Shown: positions 17,100-26,101, counted from the stretch's first letter. The stretch is 64,000 nucleotides of DNA from Streptomyces filamentosus (GCF_014654895.1 NZ_BNBE01000001.1:1798001-1862000); one strand, 5' to 3'. Notes: a model not told the origin generated them from the sequence alone. Program-made: numbers and translations.

Positions 17100-18401
17100 T
17101 TACGCCTGTTTCGAGGCGAGTTGGACGAGGGTGATGTCGGAGGGCGCGCCGACCCGGACCGGGGGTCCCCAGGCGCCCGCGCCCCGGGAGACGTACAGCT
17201 GGGTGTCGCCGTAGCGCTCCAGGCCCGCGACCGTCGGGTTGGCGAGCTCGGCCAGGAGGTTGCCGGGCCAGAGCTGGCCGCCGTGGGTGTGGCCGGAGAG
17301 CTGGAGGTCGACGCCGTGGCGGACGGCGTCGTCGATGACGACCGGCTGGTGGGCGAGGAGGACCGCGGCGCGGGACCGGTCGCGGTCGCCGAGCGCCCGG
17401 ACGAAGTCGGGCCCCTGCCCCTCGCTCTCGCCGGCCACGTCGTCCACGCCCGCGAGGTCGAAGCCCGCCGCGATCTCCAGGCGTTCGTTGCGCAGCGGGC
17501 GCATCCCGAGCTCGCGGACGTGGTCGACCCAGGCGTCGGCGCCGGAGAAGTACTCGTGGTTGCCGGTGACGAAGAAGGAACCGTGCCGGGCGCGCAGCCC
17601 GGCGAGGGGTTCGGCGGCGGGGCCGAGGTTCTCGACGGTGCCGTCGACGAGGTCACCGACGACGGCGATCAGGTCGGGCTGGGTCGCGTTGATCGCGTCG
17701 ACGATCCGCTGGGAGTGCGCGCGGCCGAGGATCGGCCCGAGGTGGATGTCGGAGACGACGGCGATGCGGTACCCGTGGGCGGCCCGGGGCAGCTTGGCGA
17801 GCGGCACGGTGACCCGCTTCACCCGGGGCCCCCGCAGCACCCCGTACGCGCCGTTCGCGACCGTCCCCGCGGCGACGGCGACCGCGGCCCCGCCGACGAC
17901 CCGGGAGACGAACAACCGCCGCGACACGCCCGCACCGGCGACGGGCCCGGCCTCCACCGCGGCCCCGGCCGCACCCTCCGACTCCTGCTCCGGCTCCCCC
18001 TCCGGCACGGACGCGGGTACGGATACGGCCGTGGGCACGGGCGCGGGCGCGGACACCGCCACGGCCACCGGCTCGGCGGCGGCCCGCCGGGCGAGGACCC
18101 GGTGCAGCACCGGCCGCACCGCCTCCCCCACGAGCAGCGCCAGCACCACGTACAGCAGCAGCGCGAGCCACAGGAAGCCTGGCCAGGCCACGGCCCGCTG
18201 GAACCAGAAGGGCGCGTCGGCACGCCCGGACGCCAGCGCCGCGACCGAGAACAGCGGCAGCGCGACCACCACGGCGGTCCCCGCCCGGCGGGCCGCGCCG
18301 CCCGGCGCCGTCACGTCACGGACCAGTCGGCGCCACACGTACCAGTGGACCGCGCCGAGCAGCGCGAGGACCACGGCCAGGAAGGGCAGGAAGGCGATCA
18401 C
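17100..18401 (-). CDS. metallophosphoesterase, membrane-anchored
   Basis: This 433-residue protein has four N-terminal transmembrane helices, a Pro/Val/Ala linker and a RRLFVSRVVGGAAVAVAAGT segment that resembles a twin-arginine or anchor helix. The calcineurin-like domain follows with the full metal-site set: VVSDIHLGP, VGDLVDG, VTGNHEYFSG and SGHTHGGQLWPG. It resembles YkuE-type outer-face phosphoesterases. Substrate unknown. The 194 bp between its stop and the receptor gene downstream hold that gene's promoter. Confidence 0.9.
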   Translation of the reverse strand: MIAFLPFLAVVLALLGAVHWYVWRRLVRDVTAPGGAARRAGTAVVVALPLFSVAALASGRADAPFWFQRAVAWPGFLWLALLLYVVLALLVGEAVRPVLHRVLARRAAAEPVAVAVSAPAPVPTAVSVPASVPEGEPEQESEGAAGAAVEAGPVAGAGVSRRLFVSRVVGGAAVAVAAGTVANGAYGVLRGPRVKRVTVPLAKLPRAAHGYRIAVVSDIHLGPILGRAHSQRIVDAINATQPDLIAVVGDLVDGTVENLGPAAEPLAGLRARHGSFFVTGNHEYFSGADAWVDHVRELGMRPLRNERLEIAAGFDLAGVDDVAGESEGQGPDFVRALGDRDRSRAAVLLAHQPVVIDDAVRHGVDLQLSGHTHGGQLWPGNLLAELANPTVAGLERYGDTQLYVSRGAGAWGPPVRVGAPSDITLVQLASKQA

Positions 18402-18420
18402 GCCCGGTACCTCTCTCGTG

Positions 18421-18642
18421 TCAGTCGGAGGAACTGCGGGAGGCCCGCACGCCGCGCAACCCGAGCGCGCCGATCACCGTCCCCAGGACAAAGGACGTCA
18501 CGGCGAGCAGCAGATGCACCCAAAAGTAGGCCGTCGGGTCTCCGGCGTCGTCGAAGGCGAGACCGCTCCCGTCGTTCCACAGATTCTTGACGAAAGCGGC
18601 CCACAAGCAGCTGACCAGCAGCGTACTGAGACCCAGCCGCAA
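18421..18642 (-). CDS. small membrane protein, paralogue of the 18704 gene; 5' end possibly replaced
   Basis: From FVKNLWNDGSGLAFDDAGDP onward it closely matches the divergent gene at 18704. Two hydrophobic segments surround the conserved NLW-DGSG-AFDDAGDPTAYFW core. The N-terminus differs completely from MKLSRRVSW; the only plausible start is TTG 18642 with no good ribosome site. A truncated copy at 20794-20859 encodes just the missing N-terminal part on the same strand, so this may be the 3' half of a gene split by insertion. The family resembles SCO4225-type small membrane proteins (tentative). Confidence 0.5.
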   Translation of the reverse strand: MRLGLSTLLVSCLWAAFVKNLWNDGSGLAFDDAGDPTAYFWVHLLLAVTSFVLGTVIGALGLRGVRASRSSSD

Positions 18643-18703
18643 GATCGCGACAGGCTCGTTCGATACTGGCAGGGCACGACCACCCCACCCCGGAGGACAC
18701 CCC

Positions 18704-18943
18704 ATGAAGCTCAGCCGCCGCGTCTCCTGGTTCCTGCTCGCGTTCGGCGTCTGGTCTTGGGTGATCTGGGTGACCTTCGCGAAGAACCTGTGGAAGGACG
18801 GGAGCGGCCTCGCCTTCGACGACGCCGGAGACCCGACGGCGTACTTCTGGGTCCACCTCGCCCTCGCTGTCACGTCGTTCATCCTAGGGACGGCCGTCGG
18901 CGTGATCGGCCTGAGGGGCGTACGGGCGAACGCGGGCAAGTAG
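18704..18943 (+). CDS. small two-helix membrane protein
   Basis: This 79-residue protein starts at ATG 18704 behind GGAGGA. MKLSRRVSWFLLAFGVWSWV leads into the first helix, then the polar core NLWKDGSGLAFDDAGDPTAY, and a second helix ending GLRGVRANAGK. It is divergent from a paralogue at 18421-18642 and points toward the serine recombinase gene. Function unknown. Confidence 0.7.
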   Translation: MKLSRRVSWFLLAFGVWSWVIWVTFAKNLWKDGSGLAFDDAGDPTAYFWVHLALAVTSFILGTAVGVIGLRGVRANAGK

Positions 18944-18987
18944 AAGACCCTGCGGTCCACGAGGGACTACCGGGGCTTCGGTGAGTG

Positions 18988-20730
18988 TCAGAGAACGGCT
19001 AGCGTCTCTTCGTCGTCTTCGTGGTCCTCATCCGTCTCAAGGTGCCGCCAGTGGAGCGTCACGCGTTCCTCGACGGCGATGTACTTGCGGGACTCCGGGT
19101 CCCGGCCGGGGCCGATGGAGACGCCTGAGAGGAAGAGGTCCAGGAACTCGCGTCGCTTGAACACGTCCCACGCCGCCCAGGGGGAGCCGGCGCCCAAGGG
19201 GTCCTCGCCCGGTTCGAGCCAGTCCGAGGGGACCTGAATCGCTGCCGTGGTCTTCTCGTCCAGTTCTGCCAACCTGGCCTTGCACTGGTCCTCGAAAGTC
19301 CGGTACTGCGTCATCGTCGCTCGCCACATGGCCAGCTCGTCCCGCCCCCGGTAGAGCCCCGCCTTGCGGTCGGCCTGGAGTTCGGCGATGGAGTTCCGGA
19401 CGTGCTCAAGGTGCGCCGCCGTCTCGCGCCGCTCCTCCTGGACTCCGGACAGGTCGCGCTGGAGCGCGAAGCGGAGTGCCGCCTCCGCCAGCCATTCCCT
19501 GTCCACGTCGCCGTCGACGTCCGCGGCGGCGAGACGTGCCCAGACGCGCCCGGCCACGTAGTCGTCGGCGTCTTTGCGCTTGATGCTCAAGCCGCCGTGG
19601 CCCTTGGGGTTGGCGCACATGTAGTAGTCCTGCCCGCCGTTGTTCTTGCTCTGCCCCATGGACCCCGTGCAGATTCCACAGGTGGTGAAGCGCCAGCCGC
19701 TCAGGAGCGTGGGAGTGGCCTCTCGGCCCGGTCGCCTGTTGGTCTTGTTGCGCTTGCTGCGCTGCTCCTGGAGTTCCCGCCACTTGGCCCCCGGAACGAC
19801 GCCACGGTGAGGCGTCAGGGGCGACCCGCCCTCATCCCGGGCGATCACGTTCACGTACGCCTTGCCCCGCTTCACGCGCTCGCTGGCGAAGCCTCCGACG
19901 GCCGGGTGGGAAAGGATCCAGCGCACTGTCTGGGCTCGCCAGCGGATCGGGCTGTCCTCCTTCGACACGCGGCGCTTCTTGATGGACTCCATCCGCTTCT
20001 CGGTGGCACGCCGCTCGGCCTCGCCGGGCGCCGGTACGTCCTCCGACTCCAGCGTCGTCGCGATCTTGTTGTCGGAGATTCCGGCGAACGACATCTCCAC
20101 CATGCGCTCGACGATCGCGACGTGGTCCGGGTTGTCCTCGTCCGGCTCCAGGACGGAGACGACGAGGTCGCCGATCTTCTCGCGAACTGCCCTCATGCCG
20201 TACGGCGCGGAGCTGGAGTGCCGGCCGCCGACCGCCCTGATCTCGTCCTTGGCCCCGCGCAGGCGCTCCGCCCTGATGTCGCTGTCCTGCTTCGCGAGTG
20301 CTGCGATCAGCGCGAAGATCGCGACGCCGATCGGGTTCGACGTGTCGAGGAACGGTTCGAGTACGGAGACGAAGCGGACGCCGTACTTCTTGAACTCCTC
20401 GTCGATCTCCAGCGCGTCGTGTGCGCCCTTGCGCGTCAGCCGGGACAGTTCGTTGACCACCACCACGTCGACCTCGCCCGCGCGGACGGCCGACATGAGG
20501 TCTTCGAACCCCGGGCGGACGGCGTGGGGATCCCAACCGGACCGACCGACGTCTTTGAACGTGTGAAGCACCTCCCACCCCCGGCTGACGGCCAGCGCCT
20601 CGCCGGCTGCCGCCTGCGCTTCCGGCGACGCTTCGGACGAGTCGGGACGCGTCTTGGACTGCCGGGCGTAGACGGCGACCCGCACCGTGTCCAGTTGCTC
20701 GGCTCCCACGGGTGAAACGAAGGGGGTCAA
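18988..20730 (-). CDS. large serine recombinase (site-specific integrase)
   Basis: This 580-residue protein has the N-terminal resolvase domain with the catalytic Ser in VAVYARQSKTRP, GRSGWDPHAVRPGFEDLM, the VVVVNELSRLTRKG motif and IGVAIFALIAALAKQDSDIR. The recombinase domain is next, then a zinc-ribbon-like segment (TTCGICTGSMGQ with a later YYMCANPKGHGG) and a coiled-coil region near residues 410-480. The start is unclear: TTG 20730 or an internal GTG (VGAEQLDT). It lies between fragments of a small membrane-protein gene. No phage or conjugation genes adjoin, so it is a minimal or decayed element. Confidence 0.92.
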   Translation of the reverse strand: MTPFVSPVGAEQLDTVRVAVYARQSKTRPDSSEASPEAQAAAGEALAVSRGWEVLHTFKDVGRSGWDPHAVRPGFEDLMSAVRAGEVDVVVVNELSRLTRKGAHDALEIDEEFKKYGVRFVSVLEPFLDTSNPIGVAIFALIAALAKQDSDIRAERLRGAKDEIRAVGGRHSSSAPYGMRAVREKIGDLVVSVLEPDEDNPDHVAIVERMVEMSFAGISDNKIATTLESEDVPAPGEAERRATEKRMESIKKRRVSKEDSPIRWRAQTVRWILSHPAVGGFASERVKRGKAYVNVIARDEGGSPLTPHRGVVPGAKWRELQEQRSKRNKTNRRPGREATPTLLSGWRFTTCGICTGSMGQSKNNGGQDYYMCANPKGHGGLSIKRKDADDYVAGRVWARLAAADVDGDVDREWLAEAALRFALQRDLSGVQEERRETAAHLEHVRNSIAELQADRKAGLYRGRDELAMWRATMTQYRTFEDQCKARLAELDEKTTAAIQVPSDWLEPGEDPLGAGSPWAAWDVFKRREFLDLFLSGVSIGPGRDPESRKYIAVEERVTLHWRHLETDEDHEDDEETLAVL

Positions 20731-20793
20731 GGTCCCTCACCTGCTCTTCTCTGTCATTGAAGCTCTAGCAGTTAGCCATGTGTAGAAAGTGAT

Positions 20794-20859
20794 TCATATG
20801 AACCAGCTCCAGACTCCGGACGCGAGCAGGAACCAGGAGGCGCGGCGGCTGAGCTTCAT
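20794..20859 (-). pseudogene. 5' remnant of the small membrane-protein gene
   Basis: From the ATG at 20859 this 22-codon frame reads MKLSRRASWFLLASGVWSWF plus Ile and then stops. It matches the first 21 residues of the 18704 gene at 18 positions, and similarity ends abruptly next to the recombinase upstream region. It is probably one attachment-site junction of the recombinase element. Confidence 0.75.
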
Positions 20860-20968
20860 GGGCCCAGCATCACCGTGCGGGCTCCGGGGGCCGCGTCCGG
20901 GTGGAGAGGGGTGGGAGAGGGGGACCGCGGGGTTCGGATCCCCGGACCGGGGATGTACGTTCTCGATC

Positions 20969-22423
20969 GTGTCTGCTTCGAAGAGGACCGCCGGCGCGGT
21001 CGCCGCCGCCCTGTTGCTTCCGCTCGCGATCGGTGCCGGGCCCGCCCGCGCCGACGATCCGGTCAGGCCGGGGGGCGCCGCGAAGACCCCGGCGAAGACG
21101 GCCGAGGAGAAGAGGAAGGCCGAGGAGGAGAAGAGGAAGGCGGCGCAGCCGAAGCCGCCCGCGAACATGTCCTCGGTCGGCGGGGCGCTGCTGGGGCTGC
21201 CGGGGACGCAGGTGAAGCTGGGGACCGGGGCGCCGGTGCTGCCGAAGGAGCTGTCGGCGCGGTCCTGGATCGTGGCGGACGCGGAGAGCGGCGCGGTGCT
21301 CGCCTCGCACAACGCGCACTGGCGGCTCGCGCCCGCGTCCACGCTGAAGATGCTCTTCGCGGACACCCTGCTGCCGAAGTTCCCGGACAAGGGGCGGACC
21401 CACCTGGTCACCGGGCAGGACCTGGCCGGGATCGGCGAGGGCTCCAGCCTCGTGGGGATAAAGGAGAAGCAGAGCTACACGGTGCGGGACCTGTGGCTGG
21501 GGGTCTTCCTCCGGTCGGGGAACGACGCCGTGCACGTCCTGACCCAGATGAACCAGGGGCTCGCGAAGACCGTGGGCGAGATGAACGCCCACGCCGCCGA
21601 GCTCCAGGCGCTCGACACCTCCGTCAAGTCGCCGGACGGCTACGACGCCCCGGGGCAGGTCTCCTCCGCGTACGACCTGACGCTGATCGCCCGCAGCGGC
21701 ATGCAGAAGCCGGACTTCCGGGAGTACGCGGCCACCGTGCGCACGGCCTTCCCGGGGGAGGCGAAGCCGGGCAAGAAGCGGGAGACCTTCGAGATCCAGA
21801 ACACCAACCGGCTGCTGACCGGTGACTTCGGCATCGCCCCGTACCCGGGCATCGCCGGGGTGAAGAACGGCAACACCACGCACGCCGGCGCCACCTTCAC
21901 CGGGGTCGCCGAGCGGAACGGGCGGGTGCTGCTCGTCACCGTCATGAACCCCTCGTCGGAGGAGCAGCACGCGGTCTACAAGGAGGCCGCGCGGCTGCTC
22001 GACTGGGGCTTCGCCGCGTCCGGGAAGGTGACGCCGGTGGGCGAGCTGGTGCCGCCGAGGAACGCGCGGCCGGGCACCGGGGCGAGCCCTTCGGCCGGGA
22101 CGGACGCCGGTGCGGCGGCGGGGGCCGCGGACGGCGGGGCCTCGCCCGCGCCGGGCAAGGAGCACCCGGCGACCGGCGGCCCCGCCGTCCCGGTCGCCGC
22201 CGAGAAGGGTGCGGGCGGGGTCGGGGTCGCGCTCGGCGTCGTGGGCGGGGTGCTGGCGCTGCTCGCCGCCGGGGTCTACCTCGTCAACCGTCGCTGGCCC
22301 GCGGCGGGCGGTGCGGTGCTCCGCCGTCGTCCCCGGACGGCCGGTCCCGGTCCGGAGCCGGCGCGGGATCCCGGGGTGAAGTCCGGTCAGGGTCCTGATC
22401 GGGATCCCGGGGTGGGTCCTTAG
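20969..22423 (+). CDS. D-alanyl-D-alanine carboxypeptidase (DacA-type, peptidase S11)
   Basis: This penicillin-binding carboxypeptidase trims peptidoglycan pentapeptides. It starts at GTG 20969, with a signal peptide (AGAVAAALLLPLAIGAGPARA) and a Lys/Glu-rich linker. The active site shows Ser-x-x-Lys in LAPASTLKMLF, SGN in LRSGNDAVH and KNG (for KTG) in GVKNGNTTHAG. A C-terminal helix (GVALGVVGGVLALLAAGVYL) is followed by a basic tail. Length 484 residues. The final 140 bp overlap the convergent BrkB gene. Confidence 0.92.
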   Translation: MSASKRTAGAVAAALLLPLAIGAGPARADDPVRPGGAAKTPAKTAEEKRKAEEEKRKAAQPKPPANMSSVGGALLGLPGTQVKLGTGAPVLPKELSARSWIVADAESGAVLASHNAHWRLAPASTLKMLFADTLLPKFPDKGRTHLVTGQDLAGIGEGSSLVGIKEKQSYTVRDLWLGVFLRSGNDAVHVLTQMNQGLAKTVGEMNAHAAELQALDTSVKSPDGYDAPGQVSSAYDLTLIARSGMQKPDFREYAATVRTAFPGEAKPGKKRETFEIQNTNRLLTGDFGIAPYPGIAGVKNGNTTHAGATFTGVAERNGRVLLVTVMNPSSEEQHAVYKEAARLLDWGFAASGKVTPVGELVPPRNARPGTGASPSAGTDAGAAAGAADGGASPAPGKEHPATGGPAVPVAAEKGAGGVGVALGVVGGVLALLAAGVYLVNRRWPAAGGAVLRRRPRTAGPGPEPARDPGVKSGQGPDRDPGVGP

Positions 22424-23279
22424 AGCCCACGGCCGTCCAGGCCGCGCAGAACAGCAGGAGCTTCGCGGTGAAGTTGATCCAGAGGAGCAGGGCCACCGGC
22501 ACTCCGAAGGCCCCGTACATCGACTTCGCCGCGACCTCCCGCATGTAGCCGCCGAGCAGCAGCTTCAGGAGCTCGAAGCCGGCCGCGCCGATCAGGGCCG
22601 CCACCACGAGCCGGCGGCGCGGCGGGTCGACGCCGGGGAGCAGCTTGAGGAAGTAGAGCAGGATCAGGAAGTCGGCCGCCATCGCGACGGCCACGGCGGC
22701 GACCTGGAGCAGGACGCCGCCCGCGCCGCCGCCGGAGATGCCGAGCCGGTCGGCGCTCCAGCCGACGGCGGTGGAGCCGAGCCAGGAGGCGGCGAGCGAG
22801 CAGAGGGCGACGCCGCCGAGGCCGCAGAGGACGATGGCGTCCTTGCCCTTGCGGACCACCGGGTTGCCCTCGTCGGTGTCGTCGAGCCGCCAGACGGCCC
22901 GCAGGCAGTCCCGCATCGAGCCGATCCAGCTGATGCCGGTGAGGAGCAGCAGGGCGCCGGCGACGAGTCCGACGGTCCCGGCGTTGGCGACGAGGCCGCC
23001 GATGTCGAGCTGGTCGGAGATGCCGGGGACCTGGTCGGAGAGCTTCTCCTCGATGGTGTCGAGCTGGTCGTCGGTGAGGAGCGCGGCGCCGATCGCGGCG
23101 GCGACCGTGATGAGCGGGAAGAGGGCGAGGAAGGAGAGGAAGGTGATGGCCGCCGCGAGCCGGCTCCAGTGCACCTCGTCGAGCCGCTCGTAGGAGCGCC
23201 AGGCGTGCGTCCTCATCAGCCGGGCGATCCACGGGCCGATGACGGGGAGCTTGGTCAGCCAGTCCATGCCTTCGAGCAT
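22284..23279 (-). CDS. YihY/virulence factor BrkB family membrane protein
   Basis: This 331-residue polytopic membrane protein has about six helices. The family core shows RLAAAITFLSFLALFPLI and TGISWIGSMRDCLRAVWRLD, then GAFGVPVALLLWINFTAKLL. The C-terminal 45 residues are a charged Asp/Pro/Arg tail whose coding region lies entirely within the end of the carboxypeptidase gene on the other strand. ATG 23279 is preferred because it has a GAGCGGGG site. The transport role of the family is not established. Confidence 0.88.
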   Translation of the reverse strand: MLEGMDWLTKLPVIGPWIARLMRTHAWRSYERLDEVHWSRLAAAITFLSFLALFPLITVAAAIGAALLTDDQLDTIEEKLSDQVPGISDQLDIGGLVANAGTVGLVAGALLLLTGISWIGSMRDCLRAVWRLDDTDEGNPVVRKGKDAIVLCGLGGVALCSLAASWLGSTAVGWSADRLGISGGGAGGVLLQVAAVAVAMAADFLILLYFLKLLPGVDPPRRRLVVAALIGAAGFELLKLLLGGYMREVAAKSMYGAFGVPVALLLWINFTAKLLLFCAAWTAVGSKDPPRDPDQDPDRTSPRDPAPAPDRDRPSGDDGGAPHRPPRASDG

Positions 23280-23392
23280 CCCCCGCTCACGCGCGCGGGT
23301 CGCGGACCGACACCGCGCGAGCGCCGGACGACACCGAACAACCCGAACCGCAATACGGGCATAGCAGGCATATACGGCTATACCTTCGCCCC

Positions 23393-24643
23393 ATGGCTGT
23401 CGAACCGCTCCTCCTCGACGACGACTTCGCGTCCCTCACGGGTGCCGGGCGCACCGCTCCCTCGCTCGCGCTGCTCGTCCGGCCCCGCTCGGCCGCCGAG
23501 GCCGCCGGGGCGCTCCTCGGGCGGGGACCGCGCGGGGCGATCGCCCGGGGACGCGGCCTCGCGGGCGGCGACGCGGGCCAGAACGCGGGCGGGACCGTCC
23601 TCGGCCTGACCGCGCTCGACCGGATCACGGGCCTGGACCGGGCGGCGGGCACGGTGGTCTGCGAGGCCGGGACCGAACTGGGCGCGCTCGCCCGGACGCT
23701 GCTCCCGCTCGGCCTGTGGCCGTGCGCCGGGGCGGGCCGCTGGACGGCCGGCGGGGCGGTCGCGAGCGGGTACGGGCAGGGGGTCGAGGAGCTCGAACTC
23801 CTCGGCGCCGACGGCGGGTCCAGGCGGCTGCGGCGGGGCGACCCGCTCTTCGACGCGACCGTCGGCGGACTCGGGCTCACCGGGGTGGTCCTCTCCGTCG
23901 CGCTGGCCCTGCGGCCCGTCGAGACGGCCTTCCTGCGGGAGCGGACCGCCCGCTTCCCCGACGCCGACGCGCTGCTGGCCCACTGGACCGGCGGCGCGCC
24001 CCCGGAGCCGTACGCGCGGGCCCGGATCGAGCTGACCGGCCGGGGCCGCGCCGTCCTCACGACCGCCGCCCCCGTGCCGTACGCCGGGCTCCCCCGGGGC
24101 CACCGGGCCCGCCGCGCCCCGCTCGCCCTCCCCGCTCTCCCCGGCCTTCCCCTCCTTCCCCGGGCGGGCGGGCTGCGGCCGCTGCCGGGGCTCGTCCGCG
24201 CGCGCGTGCCGGCGCCCTTCCCCGCGTACGGCTCCGGGGGCTTCGTGCGGTACCGGTGCGCCGTCCCGGAGGGGCGGGAGGAGGCGCTGCGCGGGCTCCT
24301 CGCGCTGCTCGCCGGCCGCCGCTCCCCCGGCCGGGCGGCCCGCCACGCGCGCGTGGAGCGGGTCGGCGCGGGCGGGGCGGGGCCGCTGGCGTTCCCGGTG
24401 CGCGGCTGGTGCCTCGGCTTCGACGCGCCGGCGGGGACGCCGGGGCTCGGGCGCTTCCTCGACGTCCTCGACGAGCGGGTGGCGGCGGCCGGCGGCCGGG
24501 TCTGCCTCGCCGAGGACGGCCGGCTGCGGCCCGCGCTGCTCCCCGTCATGTACCCGCGGCTCGACGCCTTCCGCGAACTGCGGGCCTCGGTCGATCCCCG
24601 CTCCGTGTTCCGCTCGGACCTCTCCCGTCGTCTCGGCCTCTAG
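23393..24643 (+). CDS. FAD-binding oxidoreductase, DprE1-like
   Basis: This 416-residue flavoprotein has a PCMH-type FAD domain with ARGRGLAGGDAGQNAGGTVL, close to the RG-SYGD-QN-GG motif of DprE1, and a C-terminal arabinolactone-oxidase-like region ending LPVMYPRLDAFRELRASVDP. With the SDR gene that follows 10 bp later it reproduces the DprE1/DprE2 pair. In mycobacteria that pair epimerises decaprenyl-phospho-ribose to arabinose for the cell wall. The substrate in this organism is inference. Confidence 0.83.
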   Translation: MAVEPLLLDDDFASLTGAGRTAPSLALLVRPRSAAEAAGALLGRGPRGAIARGRGLAGGDAGQNAGGTVLGLTALDRITGLDRAAGTVVCEAGTELGALARTLLPLGLWPCAGAGRWTAGGAVASGYGQGVEELELLGADGGSRRLRRGDPLFDATVGGLGLTGVVLSVALALRPVETAFLRERTARFPDADALLAHWTGGAPPEPYARARIELTGRGRAVLTTAAPVPYAGLPRGHRARRAPLALPALPGLPLLPRAGGLRPLPGLVRARVPAPFPAYGSGGFVRYRCAVPEGREEALRGLLALLAGRRSPGRAARHARVERVGAGGAGPLAFPVRGWCLGFDAPAGTPGLGRFLDVLDERVAAAGGRVCLAEDGRLRPALLPVMYPRLDAFRELRASVDPRSVFRSDLSRRLGL

Positions 24644-24653
24644 GAGTCCCCCC

Positions 24654-25418
24654 GTGAAGGACGCTCTCGGCGCCCCGCAGTCCCTGCTCCTGCTCGGCGG
24701 CACGTCCGCGATCGGGCTCGCCACCGCGCGCCGGCTGATCGCCCGCCGCACCCGGACGGTCTGGCTGGCCGGCCGCCCCTCCCCCGAACTGGCCGCGGCG
24801 GCCGGGTCGCTGCGCGGTCTGGGCGCGGAGGTGCGGGTGGTGCCCTTCGACGCGCTCGACACCGACGCGCACCCGGAGCGGCTCGGGAGGGTCTTCGCGG
24901 AGGGCGAGGTCGACCTGGTGCTGCTCGCCTTCGGCGTCCCCGGCGACCAGGCCCGCGACGAGTCCGATCCGCCCGCCGCCGTACGGGTCGCGCAGACGAA
25001 CTACACCGGGGCCGTCTCGGCCGCGCTGGTGTGCGCGGGGGCGCTCCAGGCGCAGGGGCACGGCTCGCTGGTGGTGCTGTCCTCGGTGGCGGGCGAGCGG
25101 GGGCGGCGCGCCGACTTCATCTACGGCTCGTCGAAGGCGGGCCTCGACGTCTTCGCGCAGGGCCTGGGGGACGCGCTGCACGGCACGGGGGTGCACGTGA
25201 TGGTGGTGCGGCCCGGGGCGGTGCGCCCGGCGGGGGCGGCCGGGCGGCCGGAGGCGCCGCTGACGACCACTCCGGAGGCGGTGGCGGGCGCGATCGAGCT
25301 GGGGCTGCGGCGCCGCTCGGAGACGGTGTGGGTGCCGGGTCCGCTGCGGCTCGTCGCCTCGGCCCTGCGGCACGTGCCGCGGCCGCTGCACCGGCGGCTG
25401 CCGGTGCCGCGGCCGTGA
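24654..25418 (+). CDS. SDR family oxidoreductase, DprE2-like
   Basis: This 254-residue short-chain dehydrogenase starts at GTG 24654; its TAGGAG ribosome site overlaps the stop of the flavoprotein gene. It has the nucleotide motif LLLGGTSAIGLATARRL, a Ser in LSSVAGERGRR and the YGSSKAGLD catalytic Tyr-Lys pair, as in DprE2. It is coupled to the DprE1-like gene, which suggests a two-step polyprenyl-sugar epimerisation. Confidence 0.86.
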   Translation: MKDALGAPQSLLLLGGTSAIGLATARRLIARRTRTVWLAGRPSPELAAAAGSLRGLGAEVRVVPFDALDTDAHPERLGRVFAEGEVDLVLLAFGVPGDQARDESDPPAAVRVAQTNYTGAVSAALVCAGALQAQGHGSLVVLSSVAGERGRRADFIYGSSKAGLDVFAQGLGDALHGTGVHVMVVRPGAVRPAGAAGRPEAPLTTTPEAVAGAIELGLRRRSETVWVPGPLRLVASALRHVPRPLHRRLPVPRP

Positions 25419-25422
25419 GGGG

Positions 25423-26004
25423 TCAGGAGGAGGAGCGGACCGGGCTGCCGCCCTGGGAGGGGACCGCCGGGACGGGACGGCCGCTGCCGAACTCGTAGTC
25501 GTACAGCTTCCGCCACACGCCGTCCGTGCCCTGCTCGTAGAGGGCGAAGGAGGAGCAGGTCCAGGCTGCCTCGAAGCCGGACAGCTCCTCGTGGGCCCGG
25601 TCCATCGCCTCCTCGGCGATGCCGTGGGCGACGGTGACGTGCGGGTGGTAGGGGAACTGCAGCTCGCGGACCAGTGGCCCGGCCTCCTCGCGGAGGCGGG
25701 CCTGGAGCCGGTCGCAGCCCGCGACGCCCTCGGCGAGGGTGACGAAGACCACCGGGGAGAGCGGGCGGAAGGTGCCGGTGCCGCTCAGCCGGATCTCGAA
25801 GGGGAGCCAGTCGGCGGCGACGCCGGCGAGGTGCGCCTCGATCTCCGGCAGCCGGTCCTGGTCGACCTCGGTCGGCGGGACGAGGGTGACGTGGGTGGGG
25901 ATGGCGTGCGCGGCGGGATCCCCGAAGCCCGCGCGGCGCTCCTGGAGCAGGCTGCCGTGAGGCTCCGGGACCGCGATCGAAACGCCGAGCGTTACGGTCC
26001 CCAC
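25423..26004 (-). CDS. 2'-5' RNA ligase/cyclic phosphodiesterase family protein (2H superfamily)
   Basis: This 193-residue protein starts at GTG 26004 behind GGAGGAG. The two catalytic H-x-T/S motifs of the 2H phosphoesterase fold are present: PTHVTLVPP and HPHVTVAHG, spaced about 85 residues apart. These enzymes act on 2'-5' or cyclic phosphate bonds in RNA or nucleotides; the physiological substrate is unknown. The gene converges on the DprE2-like gene with a 4-bp gap. Confidence 0.88.
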   Translation of the reverse strand: MGTVTLGVSIAVPEPHGSLLQERRAGFGDPAAHAIPTHVTLVPPTEVDQDRLPEIEAHLAGVAADWLPFEIRLSGTGTFRPLSPVVFVTLAEGVAGCDRLQARLREEAGPLVRELQFPYHPHVTVAHGIAEEAMDRAHEELSGFEAAWTCSSFALYEQGTDGVWRKLYDYEFGSGRPVPAVPSQGGSPVRSSS

Positions 26005-26041
26005 GTCGTTCTCCTCCGTCGTCCGGGGCGGGTAGGTGTGT

Positions 26042-26101
26042 GGTGGTGCAGCCGCCAGTGTGCGGCCTGCACCACCCTGATGGCCAGGGTCCTCGGACCC
26101 T
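26042..26101 (-). terminator. terminator region of trpS
   Basis: Two hairpins follow the trpS stop. One has 10-bp arms (26042-26051 and 26067-26076), and a smaller one has 7-bp arms (26086-26092 and 26095-26101). They lie upstream of the RNA ligase-like gene. Confidence 0.65.
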
